From assembly GCA_023614405.1 (NCBI GenBank), contig CM042686.1, forward strand, positions 352,912,329 to 352,976,328: a DNA stretch of 64,000 nucleotides. Reading direction: 5' to 3'. Below the pieces are notes generated by a model, which had not been told where the DNA came from, did not search any database, and worked only from the letters and a program-made list of their open reading frames with translations. Origin of the DNA: Avena insularis (lineage: Eukaryota; Streptophyta; Magnoliopsida; Poales; Poaceae). Position numbers and translations under genes: made by a program. Positions 24,271 to 37,000 of the stretch are shown here, in pieces. Position 1 is the stretch's first letter. Each line of letters opens with the position of its first letter.

Positions 24271-26040
24271 GGAGGTCTTTGAAGAGCCTGATGCTATTGC
24301 TGGTAAGTTCAGACTCAATTCCATCTCAGCATTTGTACTCTTTGACACTGGTGCATCTCATTCATTCATATCTAAAGCATTTGTCGAAAGAAATGAACTA
24401 TCGGTAGAAACCATTGGGTGTCCTATAAGAGTAAGTTCTCCTGGTGGAGAAATGATAGTAAACTCAGGATGCCATGACCTAGTCATAGAGTTTGGAAAAC
24501 ATAAGTTTCAAAGAACCTAATAATCCTAAATTCCCAAGGATTGATGTGATTTTGGGAATGGATTGGATGACTAAGTATAAGGGAGTACTAGATTGTGCAA
24601 ATCATACTTTCACTCACAACCCCGAAGGTAAGAGGATAATATTCAAGTCCAACTTTAAATCAAAAGGAGTAAGCTGAATTCTCTTAAGGGGTTAGCATGG
24701 ACACGGTGCCAATTAGGTGTGAGTATCCTGATGTGTTCCCTAAGAATTACCAGAATGCCACCAGATAGAGATGTGGAGTTTATAATAGATTTGGTACTGT
24801 GTTCGACCAAGGGCAAAGAGGCCTTATAAAATGTCAGCTGATTTAACTTAAAGAACTCAAGAAACAACTTGGAGAACAATTGCGTAAAGGATTCATCCAG
24901 CCAAGTTCTTCATCTTGGGAGCTCCAGCTTTGTTCAGAGAAAAGAGAGATAGAACTCAAAGACTATGCATAGATTACCGTTCTCTCAACGAGGTAACCAT
25001 CAAGAACAAATATCCTTTGCCAAGAATCAATGACTTGTTTGATCAGCTAGAAGGAGCTTGTGTGTTCTCAAGATTGATCTTCGTCAAAGCTATTTTCAAC
25101 TCAAGATAAGAGAGCAAGACATACCTAAAACAGCCTTCACCACGAGGTATGGATTGTATGAGTACACGTGATGCCTTTTGGATTAACCAACGCCCAAAGA
25201 TACTTCATGAATATGATGAATAAAGTGTTCATGGAATTTCGACAAGTTCGTTGTCGCTTTCATCGATGACATCCTAGTCTACTCCAAGAGCAAGGAAGAA
25301 CATGAAAGACATCTACGCTTGATACTTGAGAAACTAAGGAACATAAACTTTATGCCAAGTTCAGCAAGTGTGAGTTTTGGTTAGAGGAAGTTGGATTTCT
25401 TGGTCATGTTATGACAAAGGATGGTGTAGCAATTGATCCTCGCTAAGGTTTCAGCCGTAATGTAATGGGAATCTCCTAAGAATGTAAAAGAGGTTCGTAG
25501 TTTCCTTGGTTTAGCAGGTTACTGTAAGATTCATTGAAAATTTTTCTAAGGTTGCTAAACCAATGATGTAATTGTTAAAGAAAGATAAGAAATTTGCTTG
25601 GTCAAGGATGTGAACTCAGCTTTCAAGAATTAAAGAAGAGACTTGTGTCAAGACCAAGATCAGGCCTACCAGATTTGGAAAAGGATTTCCAAGTATATTG
25701 TGATGCTTCTCATCAAGGATTAGGAGCCGACTTATGCAAGGCGGAAAAGTTGTGGCTTATGCCTCGAGACAACTCAAAACTCATGAAGTAAATTATCCTA
25801 CTCATGATTTAGAGTTAGCATTGTTGTCCATGCACTCAAGACATGGAGACACTACCTTTTGGGAAAACGCTGAAGTGTTCACCACCATAAGAGCTTGAAA
25901 TATATCTTCACCCGTAAGGAGATCAATATGAGACAAAGAAGATGGCTAGAACTTATCAAGGATTACGACTTGAGTTTGCAATACCACCCGTAAAGCAAAT
26001 GTAGTAGCAGATGCTCTAAGTCGTAAAGCGCTTGTAAATG
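24271..26040 (+). pseudogene. pol: pol of element A, copy 2: protease, reverse transcriptase, RNase H (broken)
   Basis: The protease DTG is at 24344-24352. The RT begins with the conserved [13 protein letters not shown] block near 25012 and has the FIDD catalytic box at 25259-25270. RNase H carries DASHQGLG near 25700. The same two nonsense codons as in copy 1 are present, TAA at 25463-25465 and 25569-25571. Further single-base losses put RT in several frames. Because unrelated indels differ between copies but these stops are shared, the stops predate the separation of the two internals. Confidence 0.9.
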
Positions 26041-27565
26041 GCCTTACCAAAGGTGAATTGCCGATGACTTGTGTAAGCAATTCAAGGAACTCAGGTTGAG
26101 ATTGTGCCAAGGACATCTCATGTCTTTGGATGTTCAACCCACTGCTGGATAAGATTAAAGAAGCCCAAAAGACGGATAAAGAAATCAAGAGATTAAGGAA
26201 AAGATTAGCCAAGGAAGGCTAAAAGTTTCCATATGGACTAACAAGGTACTTTATGGCACAGAAACGATTTGTGTTCCACAAGATCCGGAAATGCGGAAAC
26301 TGATTTTACAAGAAGCCCATAACTCTCCATATTCTATTCACCCGGAAACACCAAAATGTACATGGATATGAAAGAAAGATTTTGGTGGAACAATCTTAAA
26401 AGGGACATCGCGAACATATTGCTTTGTGTGATGTGTGTAGTAGAGTGAAAGCGAGCATCGTAAACCAGGTGTTTGCTTCAACCAATGCCTATTCCCGAGT
26501 GGAAGTGGGAAAATATTGGTATGGATTTCATTATCGGATTACCAAGGACCAGGTCAGGTATGATTCCATATGGGTAGTAGTAGATCGCCTAACTAAAGTG
26601 GCTCATTTTATACCAGAAGACAACTTATACTAGTGCCAAGTTAGCCAAAATCTACATGAGCAGAATTGTATGCCTTCACGGTGTACCTAAGAGTATTGTG
26701 TCCGATAGAGGAACTCAGTTCACTTCTCACTTTTGGAGACAACTTCATGAATCTTTAGGGACGAGATTGGAATTCAGACCGCTTTCATCCTCAAACCGAT
26801 GGACAAACAGAAAGGACTAATCAAATTCTTGAAGACATGTTGAGGGCATGTGCCCTAGACTATGGAGCAAGTTGGGATGAAAGTCCGCTTTACGCAGAGT
26901 TCTCTTACAACAACAAATACCACCAAACTAGTATTGGGATGGCACCATTTGAGTTTCTATACGGAAGAAAGTGTACCACCCCATTGCTATGGAATGGTGT
27001 GGGAGAAAGAAGTTTGTTTGGACCAGATCTTATCAAAGACGCCAAGAAAAGGTCAAATTGGTTAGAGACAGATTGAAGATAGCACCTCGATGTAAAAGCT
27101 ACGCAGATGTTAAGCGAGGGAAATCACCTACGGTTGGGGATAAAGCTTATCTTAGAGTATCACCACTGTGGAGTGAAAAGATTTGGAGTCAAAGGAAAGT
27201 TGGCACCAAGATATGTTGGACCATTTAACATTCTAAGTCGCAAGGGAGAAGTTGCATATGAAATTGAATTACCAAAGACCTCTATCAGCAAATCCATAAT
27301 GTTTTTCATGTAAGCCAACTTAAGAAATGTCACCCGAAATGGAAGAAACATCTTTGAAGGATACCATACCTTTGGAGGAAGTTCAACTAGAAAGTGATCT
27401 CACCTATGAAGAAAAGTTCACAAGATTCTTGAGACCACGTAAAGAGTCACAAGAACAAAGACTATCAAGTTTTGCAAAGTACAATGGAATCATCATTCAA
27501 GAAGAAGCAACATGGGAAAGAGAAGATGATCTTCTAAAGACCACCCACACCTATTTGTTAGTTAA
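26041..27565 (+). pseudogene. pol: pol of element A, copy 2: integrase and chromodomain-like tail (broken)
   Basis: The HHCC zinc-binding region lies at about 26325-26440 and reads CDVCSRVKAS in this copy. The catalytic triad is visible: Asp at 26583-26585, Asp at 26704-26706 and Glu at 26810-26812, with spacing as in retroviral-type integrases. The C-terminal tail includes FHV-like and LKKCHP-like segments, then EEATWEREDDLL, ending at TAA 27563-27565 in the ancestral frame. An indel near 27536 shifts the last residues. Frameshifts elsewhere prevent a full product. Confidence 0.88.
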
Positions 27566-27593
27566 TCCGAATCTCGAGGGCTAGATTCATCTT

Positions 27594-27605
27594 AAGGGGG
27601 TTAGA
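27594..27605 (+). other. Polypurine tract, element A internal 2
   Basis: AAGGGGGTTAGA directly precedes LTR A3 and is the expected plus-strand primer site. Confidence 0.72.
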
Positions 27606-28345
27606 TTGTAACATCCCTAAAAATCATGTTTCAAAACTCATTCATATCATCTTTGCATCATTCATCCATTTAGGGTTTTTCTCAAAATCATTTAGAAACA
27701 CAAACTTTGGCTATGATTTCATGTGGGCAATTTATCTCAATTGGCCATCACCCTTTGAGATTTGATTGTCTATGAACTTGTTTGCTTGCCCATGGTTGGA
27801 AAGATTAGAAGTAGCATTTAAACCCAAGATTCCAAATTTAGAAATATTTTATAAACCCTATTCCAAATATTTGCAACTAGAGCAAATCTCTGCTTATTTT
27901 GAAACCCAAGCTTGACCAAGCCTTTGCAAGGTAACCACTAGGTTATTTGATTGTTTGTGAACCCACAGAACCCTGCAAAAATCCCCAAAGAAGTTTGAAT
28001 TCAAAAGGATTTGAATTCATATCAAATTCTATTCAGAAAATGAAATTAGAAAAGAAAAGGCTTAAAGAAAGGAAAAGGCCGAGCGGCCAGAATCTGCCCA
28101 AAGAACACATCGAGCCCAAAGAAGCCCACCCGGGATCTCCTTTTCCTTCTCACACGCCACAGCACACGCAAATCCGACAAACCGAATTCACCCAACACAC
28201 CAACACCTTTCACTCGACGAAAGGCCCACCCACGCCGTCCTCGTTTTTCCCAGCATGCCGCCGCGCCACGCCGCGCAGAAAGCAGTGAAGGCCGGTAATG
28301 GCGCTGCGAATGGGCATTAAAACTCGGCGCTTCGCCGATTCCCGC

Positions 28346-28351
28346 TATAAG
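28346..28351 (+). promoter_or_regulatory. Candidate TATA box of LTR A3
   Basis: TATAAG in CCGCTATAAGATCC is conserved with the other two LTRs. Confidence 0.4.
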
Positions 28352-28609
28352 ATCCTCTCGCCCGCGATCTTTTTCCCCAGACACCTCGCCACTCCGCCAC
28401 CAGGTGCCTCAATCAGCTTTGCACCGCCGCAGACAGAGCCTCTCCGGCGATCGATTCCGTGAGTCCAGAGCTCCTCCGCCTCGTTCTTACAATCTGACTT
28501 AGCGTGTCTTTGCGCATCTCCGACCTCACTAGTCCGTCTGACGCCGCCTGTGTCGCCGGTTCCACTTGATACCGAACCACCATCGTCGCACGAACTCCGC
28601 GAACTCCAG

Positions 28610-28615
28610 GTAAGT
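28610..28615 (+). promoter_or_regulatory. Candidate 5' splice site in LTR A3
   Basis: The site reads CCAG then GTAAGT, the best match to the donor consensus among the three LTRs. Confidence 0.33.
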
Positions 28616-30863
28616 CCACCGCCGCTTCTTTCGCTTAGTTCACGCATAGCTCGCTCGACTCGTGAATCTAACCGTCTCGCTTGCCTTGGGTGATCCACAA
28701 GAACGCCCACGACGACCACCCGACGCAACCGCCGCACAAAGAATTCCGGCAGCAATCTAGGATGCCCCGAGCACCCTTTGACCAACCGCAGTACGACGAA
28801 GCTTCGCTGTGACCTCTGAGCCCGGTGAGCTACTCCTCCTTCTCCTCGCCTACATCATCGGAACGCCATCGACCGACAGTTCCGGCCGGTAGCCACCGCC
28901 CGCCGCCGCTTCGCCGTCGATAAGAACCGTTAGATCTGCATCCGATGGCTTAGATAGAATGACTAATCAAGGGGTACGCTGATCTGAGCTGCACCTGCCC
29001 CTTTAGATCCAGCGGTCAGACGCCGATCCGCATTTAACCGCACGGGTGAATAAGAACATGACGCTGGGCTAGGTTAGATCTGAAATAGAATTTAAAACCA
29101 GAAATTTGATCCAAATTCAAATGCCTATATCTTTTGAATTCCACGTTGGAATTTTGCAAACTTTATACCGTTGATTCAGAAAAACAAGACCTTTCTGCCT
29201 ATCTAATTTGTTTAGCAAATAGTAACCATTTGATTGGCTTAAATTGCAGAGACTTGTTTGAGGCCTTTTAAGTATAGATTTAGTTTAGTATTTTTGTTTA
29301 GGGTTAAATATTGATTAGTTGGTAAACTAGTGGATTGCTAAGTTTCTGTATTAATGTAATTTCTTTGTTGAGTTTTCAAAAATCATAACTAGGTAGATTC
29401 ATGAATGCATCCATTCATAATATTTCTTGTTTGTATATATTTGTGTGTAATTGTGTGCTACAACTTTGTGTGTAGATTTTGCTAGTGATTGTGATTGTGA
29501 CGAGTGCTACTTCCACACTACCAAGGCAAGTGATATCATCATGAATATTCCATTCCTATATTTTATTTATGCATTAGTAATATTTTTCTAAGTATAGGAC
29601 TTGCATGGTTATTTGCTAAGAACAAGCTATGCTTTGGGAAAACCTATTAGGTGAAGCCTTAGTGAAAATTTCCTAAGTCCAGATTCCTATTACTATCATG
29701 CTTAGCCTAGCTACTAGAAAACAAGGGTGGTTTATATATTCACTATGGAAAAATTTCTAAGTCTAAGGACTTATGTTTTTGTAAAATAAAACAACTCAGT
29801 TAATGAACCACCTGGGTGGAATGGAAGGAATGGCTTATGTTGAGTGGTTCACAAGGCCATGGACTTGGCTTGTGTATCTCACTTGTGGATGGCCACCCAG
29901 GAAACAAAGAGATTTGAGATGTCAAATGCTGAGAAGCTTCAAGTGCAACCACTTGGCATTATGGGCTCGCCATGATCTTAGGATGCTAGAACTTAGTCTC
30001 TTGGAGAGGGTGGTAGATGGGTTGATAGGTTGGAACGCGCCCATTTGACTAAGGAAAGGCTATCAAGGATCATTCTTGGGAAACCAAGGCTTGTGGGGAA
30101 AGTGCACCACCTCTGCAGAGTGTAAAACCTAAGTACTTAGCCATGTCCCTGGTAAAGGACAATTTGAGCATCAAGACATGGAAACTTCAAGAATCTCATC
30201 ACTCCAATTTCTAAATAAAACTTGTGGGTGAACAAAGGGATAAAAGGATCTTCAGTCATTGATTGTTAGATGCCCTGAGTGGATCTAGAGTCTTTGTTTG
30301 ATAGATGCCTTGGGTGTTTTTGCCAACTAAATCTTCAGTCCTTGATTAGTAGATGCCCTGAGTGGATCTTCAGTCTTGGATTGGAAGATGACTTGGAAAG
30401 TTTTTACCAAACAAAAACTTAGTATTTTCAAAAGTTAAGGAAAAATCTATTTTGAGCAATGCAAGCCTAAGCTCCACCAGCCAAAAGCATATAGTATTAT
30501 AGTCCACTTAATTATATACTAAGGTATCACTTGCCAATACTATTCCAAAGTATTGACCCTTGTGGTCAGAACTTATGATGTTGCAGGTTACTCTGATGAT
30601 GATTAGGAGTCATGAGTCTACACTCAACATGCTTGCCTGTGGCACATGAAGATGAAGACTTATGTTTATTTACTTATTCCATAAACTCTTGTACTAGGCC
30701 TTTGGCCATGAGTTGTAAAAGACTATGTTTTATCTCTGGAATGACTGTAATAAACGACCTTTGTATCTGTGTACTTCATCTTAAACTGTGGATGCTAGCA
30801 ATGATCCAGGGACTAGCATTGCAATCACAGGGATCTTTTCCTTTACAAAGGAGGGATCTTACA

Positions 30864-30868
30864 GTGTT
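30864..30868. repeat. Target-site duplication, right copy (element A)
   Basis: GTGTT follows the CA end of LTR A3 and matches 8645-8649. It continues into CTTATTACTAACAACAAC of the satellite. Confidence 0.93.
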
Positions 30869-31010
30869 CTTATTACTAACAACAACTAGAGTCATTTCAT
30901 GTGTGTTCTTTTCACATACCACATATGGATCCACCAGTGTCATTGAAATGTGTGTTGTTTTCACAATCCACCTATGGATCCACCAGTGTCATTGCATGTG
31001 TGTTCTTTTT

Positions 31011-34000
31011 ATTAACAACAACTGGAGTGATTTCATGTGTGTTCTTTTCACATACCACATATGGATCCACCAATGTCGTTGCATGTGCGCTCTTTTCACA
31101 ATCCACCTATGGATCCAGAAGTGTCATTGCATGTGTGCTCCTTTTACTAACAACAGCCAGACTCGTTGCATGTGTGTTCTCTTCACATACCACATATGGA
31201 TCCACCGATGTCATTGAAATGTGTGTTCTTTTCACATACCACATATGGATCCACCAGTGTCATTGCATGTGTGCTTTTTTTACTAACAATAATTGGGGCC
31301 TTGCATGTGTGTTCTCTTCAGAGACCACACATGGATCCACTAGTGGCATTGCATGTGTGTTCTTTTCACAATCCACCTATGGATCCAGCAGTGTCATTGC
31401 ATGTGTGCTCTTTTTACTAACAACCAGAGTCATTGCATGTGTGTTCTCTTCAGAGACCACACATGGATCCACCAGTGTTATTGCATGTGTGTTCTTTTCA
31501 CTAACAACAACCAGAGTCATTGCATGTGTGTTCTCTTCACAATCCACCTATGGATCCACCAGTGTCATTGCATGTGTGTTCTTCTTACTAACAACAACTG
31601 GAGTCATTTCATGTGTGTTCTTTTCACATACCTAATATGGATCCACCAGTGTCATTGAAATGTGTGCTCTTTTAAGAATCCACCTATGGATCCACCAGTG
31701 TCATTGCATGTGTGTTCGTTTTACTAACAACAACTGGAATCATTGCATGTGTGTTCTTTTCACATACCACATATGGATCCACCAGTGTCAATGAAATGGG
31801 TGGTCTGGTCACATTCCACCCATGGATCCACCAGTGTCATTGCATGTGTGTTCTTTTCACAATCCACCTATGGATCCACCAGTGTCATTGCATGTGTGTT
31901 CTTTACAAAAACAACATAACGATCCACCACTTTCATTGCAAGTCTGTTCATATTACTAACAACAACTAGAGTCAATTCAAGTGTGTTCTTTTCACCTACC
32001 ACAGATGGATCCACCAGTGTCATTGAAATGTGTGCTCTTTTCACAATCCACCTATGGAGTCACAATCGTCATTTCATGTGTGTTCTTTTTTACTAACAAC
32101 AACTAGAGTAATTTCATGTGTGATCTTTTCACATACCACATATTGATCAACAAGTGTCATTGCATGTGCGCTCTTTTCACAATCCACCTATGGATCCAGA
32201 AGTGTCATTGCATGTGTGCTCCTTTTACTAACAACAACCAGAGTCATTGCATGTGTGTTCTTTTCACATACCACATATGGATCCACCATGTCATTTCATG
32301 TGTGTTCTTTCACATACCACATATGGATCCACCAGTGTTATTGAAATGTGTGCTTTTTTACTAATAATAATGGGCCTTGCATGTGTGTTCTCTTTTCAGA
32401 GACCACATGGATCCACTACTGGCATTGCATGTGTGTTCTTTTCACAATCCACCTATGGATCCACCATGGTCATTGCATGTGTGCTCTTTTTACTAACAAC
32501 CAGAGTCATTGCATGTGTGTTCTTCAGAGACCACACATGGATCCACCAGTGTCATTGCATGTGTGTTCTTTTCACTAACAACAACCAGAGTCATTGCATG
32601 TGTGTTCTCTTCACAATCCACCTATGGATCCACCAGTGTCATTGCATGTGTGTTCTTCTTACTAACAACAACTGGAGTCATTTCATGTGTGTTCTTTTCA
32701 CATACCACATATGGATCCACCAGTGTCATTGAAATGTGTGCTCTTTTCAGAATCCACCTATGGATCCACCAGTGTCATTGCATGTGTGTTCGTTTTACTA
32801 ACAACAACTGGAATCATTGCATGTGTGTTCTTTTCACATACCACATATGGATCCACCGGTGTCATTGAAATGAGTGTTCTCCTCACAATCCACCTATGGA
32901 TCCACTAGTGTCATTGCATGTGTGTTCTTTTCACAATCCACCTATGGATCCAGCAGTGTCATTGCATGTGTGCTCTTTTTACAATCCACCTATGGATCCA
33001 CCAGTGTCATTGCATGTGTGTTCTTATTACTAACAACAACTAGAGTCATTTCATGTGTGTTCTTTTCACATACCACATATGGATCCACCAGTGTCATTGA
33101 AATGTGTGCTCTTTTCACAATCCACCTATGGATCCACCAGTGCCATTGCATGTGTGTTCTTTTTACTAACAACAACTGGAGTGAATTCATGTGTGTTCTT
33201 TTCACATACCACATATGGAACCACCAATGTCATTGCATGTGAGTTCTTTTCACAATCCACCTATTGATCCAGAAGTGTCATTGCATGTGTGCTCTTTTAC
33301 TAACAACAACCAGACTCGTTGCATGTGTGTTCTCTTCACATACCACATATGGATCCACCGATGTCATTTCATGTGTGTTCTTTTCACATACCACATATGG
33401 ATCCACCAGTGTCATTGAAATGTGTGCTCTTTTCAGAATCCACCTATGGATCCACCAGTGTCATCGCATGTGTGTTCGTTTTACTAACAACAACTGGAAT
33501 CATTGCATGTGTGTTCTTTTCACATACCACATATGGATCCACCGGTGTCATTGAAATGAGTGTTCTCTTCACAATCCACCTATGGATCCACTAGTGTCAT
33601 TGCATGTGTGTTCTTTTCACAATCCACCTATTGATCCAGCAGTGTCATTGCATGTGTGCTCTTTTTACAATCCACCTATGGATTCACCAGTGTCATTGCA
33701 TGTGTGTTCTTATTACTAACAACAACTAGAGTCATTTCATGTGTGTTCTTTTCACATACCACATATGGATCCACCAGTGTCATTGAAATGTGTGCTGTTT
33801 TCACAATCCACCTATGGATCCACCAGTGTCATTGCATGTGTGTTCTTTTTATTAACAACAACTGGAGTGATTTCATGTGTGTTCTTTTCACATACCACAT
33901 ATGGATCCACCAATGTCGTTGCATGTGCGCTCTTTTCACAATCCACCTATGGATCCAGAAGTGTCATTGCATGTGTGCTCCTTTTACTAACAACATGAGA

Positions 34001-37000
34001 CTCATTGCATGTGTGTTCTCTTCACATACCACATATGGATCCACCGATGTCATTGAAATGTGTGTTCTTTTCACATACCACATATGGATCCACCAGTGTC
34101 ATTGCATGTGTGCTTTTTTTACTAACAATAATTGGGGCCTTGCATGTGTGTTCTCTTCAGAGACCACACATGGATCCACTAGTGGCATTGCATGTGTGTT
34201 CTTTTCACAATCCACCTATGGATCCAGCAGTGTCATTGCATGTGTGCTCTTTTTACTAACAACCAGAGTCATTGCATGTGTGTTCTCTTCAGAGACCACA
34301 CATGGATCCACCAGTGTTATTGCATGTGTGTTCTTTTCACTAACAACAACCAGAGTCATTGCATGTGTGTTCTCTTCACAATCCACCTATGGATCCACCA
34401 GTGTCATTGCATGTATGTTCTTCTTACTAACAACAACTGGAGTCATTTAATGTGTGTTCTTTTCACATACCACATATGGATCCACCAGTGTCATTGAAAT
34501 GTGTGCTCTTTTAAGAATCCACCTATGGATCCACCAGTGTCATTGCATGTGTGTTCGTTTTACTAACAACAACTGGAATCATTGCATGTGTGTTCTTTTC
34601 ACATACCACATATGGATCCACCGGTGTCATTGAAATGAGTGTTCTCCTCACAATCCACCTATGGATCCACTAGTGTCATTGCATGTGTGTTCTTTTCACA
34701 ATCCACCTATGGATCCTGCAGTGTCATTGCATGTGTGCTCTTTTTACAATCCACCTATGGATCCACCAGTGTCATTGCATGTGTGTTCTTATTACTAACA
34801 ACAACTAGAGTCATTTCATGTGTGTTCTTTTCACATACCACATATGGATCCACCAGTGTCATTGAAATGTGTGCTCTTTTCACAATCCACCTATGGATCC
34901 ACCATTGTCATTTCATTTCTGTTCTTTTTACTAACAACAACCTGAGTGATATCATGTGTGTTCTTTTCACAGACCACATATGGATCCACAAGTGTCATTG
35001 CATGTGCGCTCTTTTCACAATCCACCTATGGATCCGTATGTAATTGCATGTGTGCTCTTTTACTAACAAATGCCACACTGTCATGCATGTGTGTTCTCTT
35101 CACATACCACATATGGATCCACCGATGTCATTTCATGTGTGTTCTTTTCACATACCACATATGGATCCACCAGTGTTATTGAAATGTGTGCTTTTTTTAC
35201 TAATAATAATTGGGGCCTTGCATGTGTGTTCTCTTCAGAGACCACACTTGGATCCACTAGTGGCATTGCATGTGTGTTCTTTTCACAATCCACCTATGGA
35301 TCCAACAGTGTCATTGCATGTGTGCTCTTTTTACTAACAACCAGAGTCATTGCATGTGTGTTCTCTTCAGAGACCACACATGGATCCACCAGTGTTATTG
35401 CATGTGTGTTCTTTTCACTAACAACAACCAGAGTCATTGCATGTGTGTTCTCTTCACAATCCACCTATGGATCCACCAGTGTCATTGCATGTGTGTTCTT
35501 CTTACTAACAACAACTGGAGTCATTTCATGTGTGTTCTTTTCACATACCACATATGGATCCACCAGTGTCATTGAAATGTGTGCTCTTTTCAGAATCCAC
35601 CTATGGATCCACCAGTGTCATTGCATGTGTGTTCGTTTTACTAACAACAACTGGAATCATTGCATGTGTGTTCTTTTCACATACCACATATGGATCCACC
35701 GGTGTCATTGAAATGAGTGTTCTCCTCACAATCCACCTATGGATCCACTAGTGTCATTGCATGTGTGTTCTTTTCACAATCCACCTATGGATCCAGCAGT
35801 GTCATTGCATGTGTGCTCTTTTTACAATCCACCTATGGATCCACCAGTGTCATTGCATGTGTGTTCTTATTACTAACAACAACTAGAGTCATTTCATGTG
35901 TGTTCTTTTCACATACCACATATGGATCCACCAGTGTCATTGAAATGTGTGCTCTTTTCACAATCCACCTATGGATCCACCAGTGCCATTGCATGTGTGT
36001 TCTTTTTACTAACAACAACTGGAGTGAATTCATGTGTGTTCTTTTCACATACCACATATGGATCCACCAATGTCGTTGCATGTGCGCTCTTTTCACAATC
36101 CACCTATGGATCCAGAAGTGTCATTGCATGTGTGCTCCTTTTACTAACAACAACCAGACTCGTTGCATGTGTGTTCTCTTTACATACCACATATGGATCC
36201 ACCGATGTCATTTCATGTGTGTTCTTTTCACATACCACATATGGATCCACCAGTGTCATTGAAATGTGTGCTCTTTTCAGAATCCACCTATGGATCCACC
36301 AGTGTCATCGCATGTGTGTTCGTTTTACTAACAACAACTGGAATCATTGCATGTGTGTTCTTTTCACATACCACATATGGATCCACCGGTGTCATTGAAA
36401 TGAGTGTTCTCTTCACAATCCACCTATGGATCCACTAGTGTCATTGCATGTGTGTTCTTTTCACAATCCACCTATTGATCCAGCAGTGTCATTGCATGTG
36501 TGCTCTTTTTACAATCCACCTATGGATTCACCAGTGTCATTGCATGTGTGTTCTTATTACTAACAACAACTAGAGTCATTTCATGTGTGTTCTTTTCACA
36601 TACCACATATGGATCCACCAGTGTCATTGAAATGTGTGCTGTTTTCACAATCCACCTATGGATCCACCAGTGTCATTGCATGTGTGTTCTTTTTATTAAC
36701 AACAACTGGAGTGATTTCATGTGTGTTCTTTTCACATACCACATATGGATCCACCAATGTCGTTGCATGTGTCTTTTCACAATCCACCTATGGATCCAGA
36801 AGTGTCATTGCATGTGTGCTCCTTTTACTAACAACAGCCAGACTCGTTGCATGTGTGTTCTCTTCACATACCACATATGGATCCACCGATGTCATTGAAA
36901 TGTGTGTTATTTTCACATACCACATATGGATCCACCAGTGTCATTGCATGTGTGCTTTTTTTACTAACAATAATTGGGGCCTTGCATGTGTGTTCTCTTC

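Larger units (their letters stand above)
8650..30863 (+). mobile_element. Composite Ty3/gypsy chromovirus-like retrotransposon A (three LTRs, two internals)
   Basis: The element has the order LTR (8650-11901), internal (11902-18130), LTR (18131-21381), internal (21382-27606), LTR (27607-30863), all on the + strand. Each LTR begins TGTAACATCC and ends GATCTTACA, so the termini carry TGTAA/TTACA. The first and third LTR are flanked by the same GTGTT duplication, so the outer ends are those of a single insertion. Domain order in each internal (gag, protease, RT, RNase H, integrase, chromodomain-like tail) identifies Ty3/gypsy, and the tail suggests the Tekay/Del-like chromoviruses. Unequal recombination between LTRs of two copies is the usual explanation for such tandems. 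Both internals are broken, so the element is not autonomous as read. Confidence 0.93.
27607..30863 (+). repeat. LTR A3 (3' LTR of element A)
   Basis: This 3257-bp LTR runs from TGTAACATCC to GATCTTACA and is followed by the GTGTT duplication and satellite. Most of it matches LTR A1 and A2. A window at about 29309-29420 carries a cluster of substitutions, mostly to A or T, that is absent from the other two LTRs. The GC-rich tract (about 28080-29040) again differs by short indels. Confidence 0.95.
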
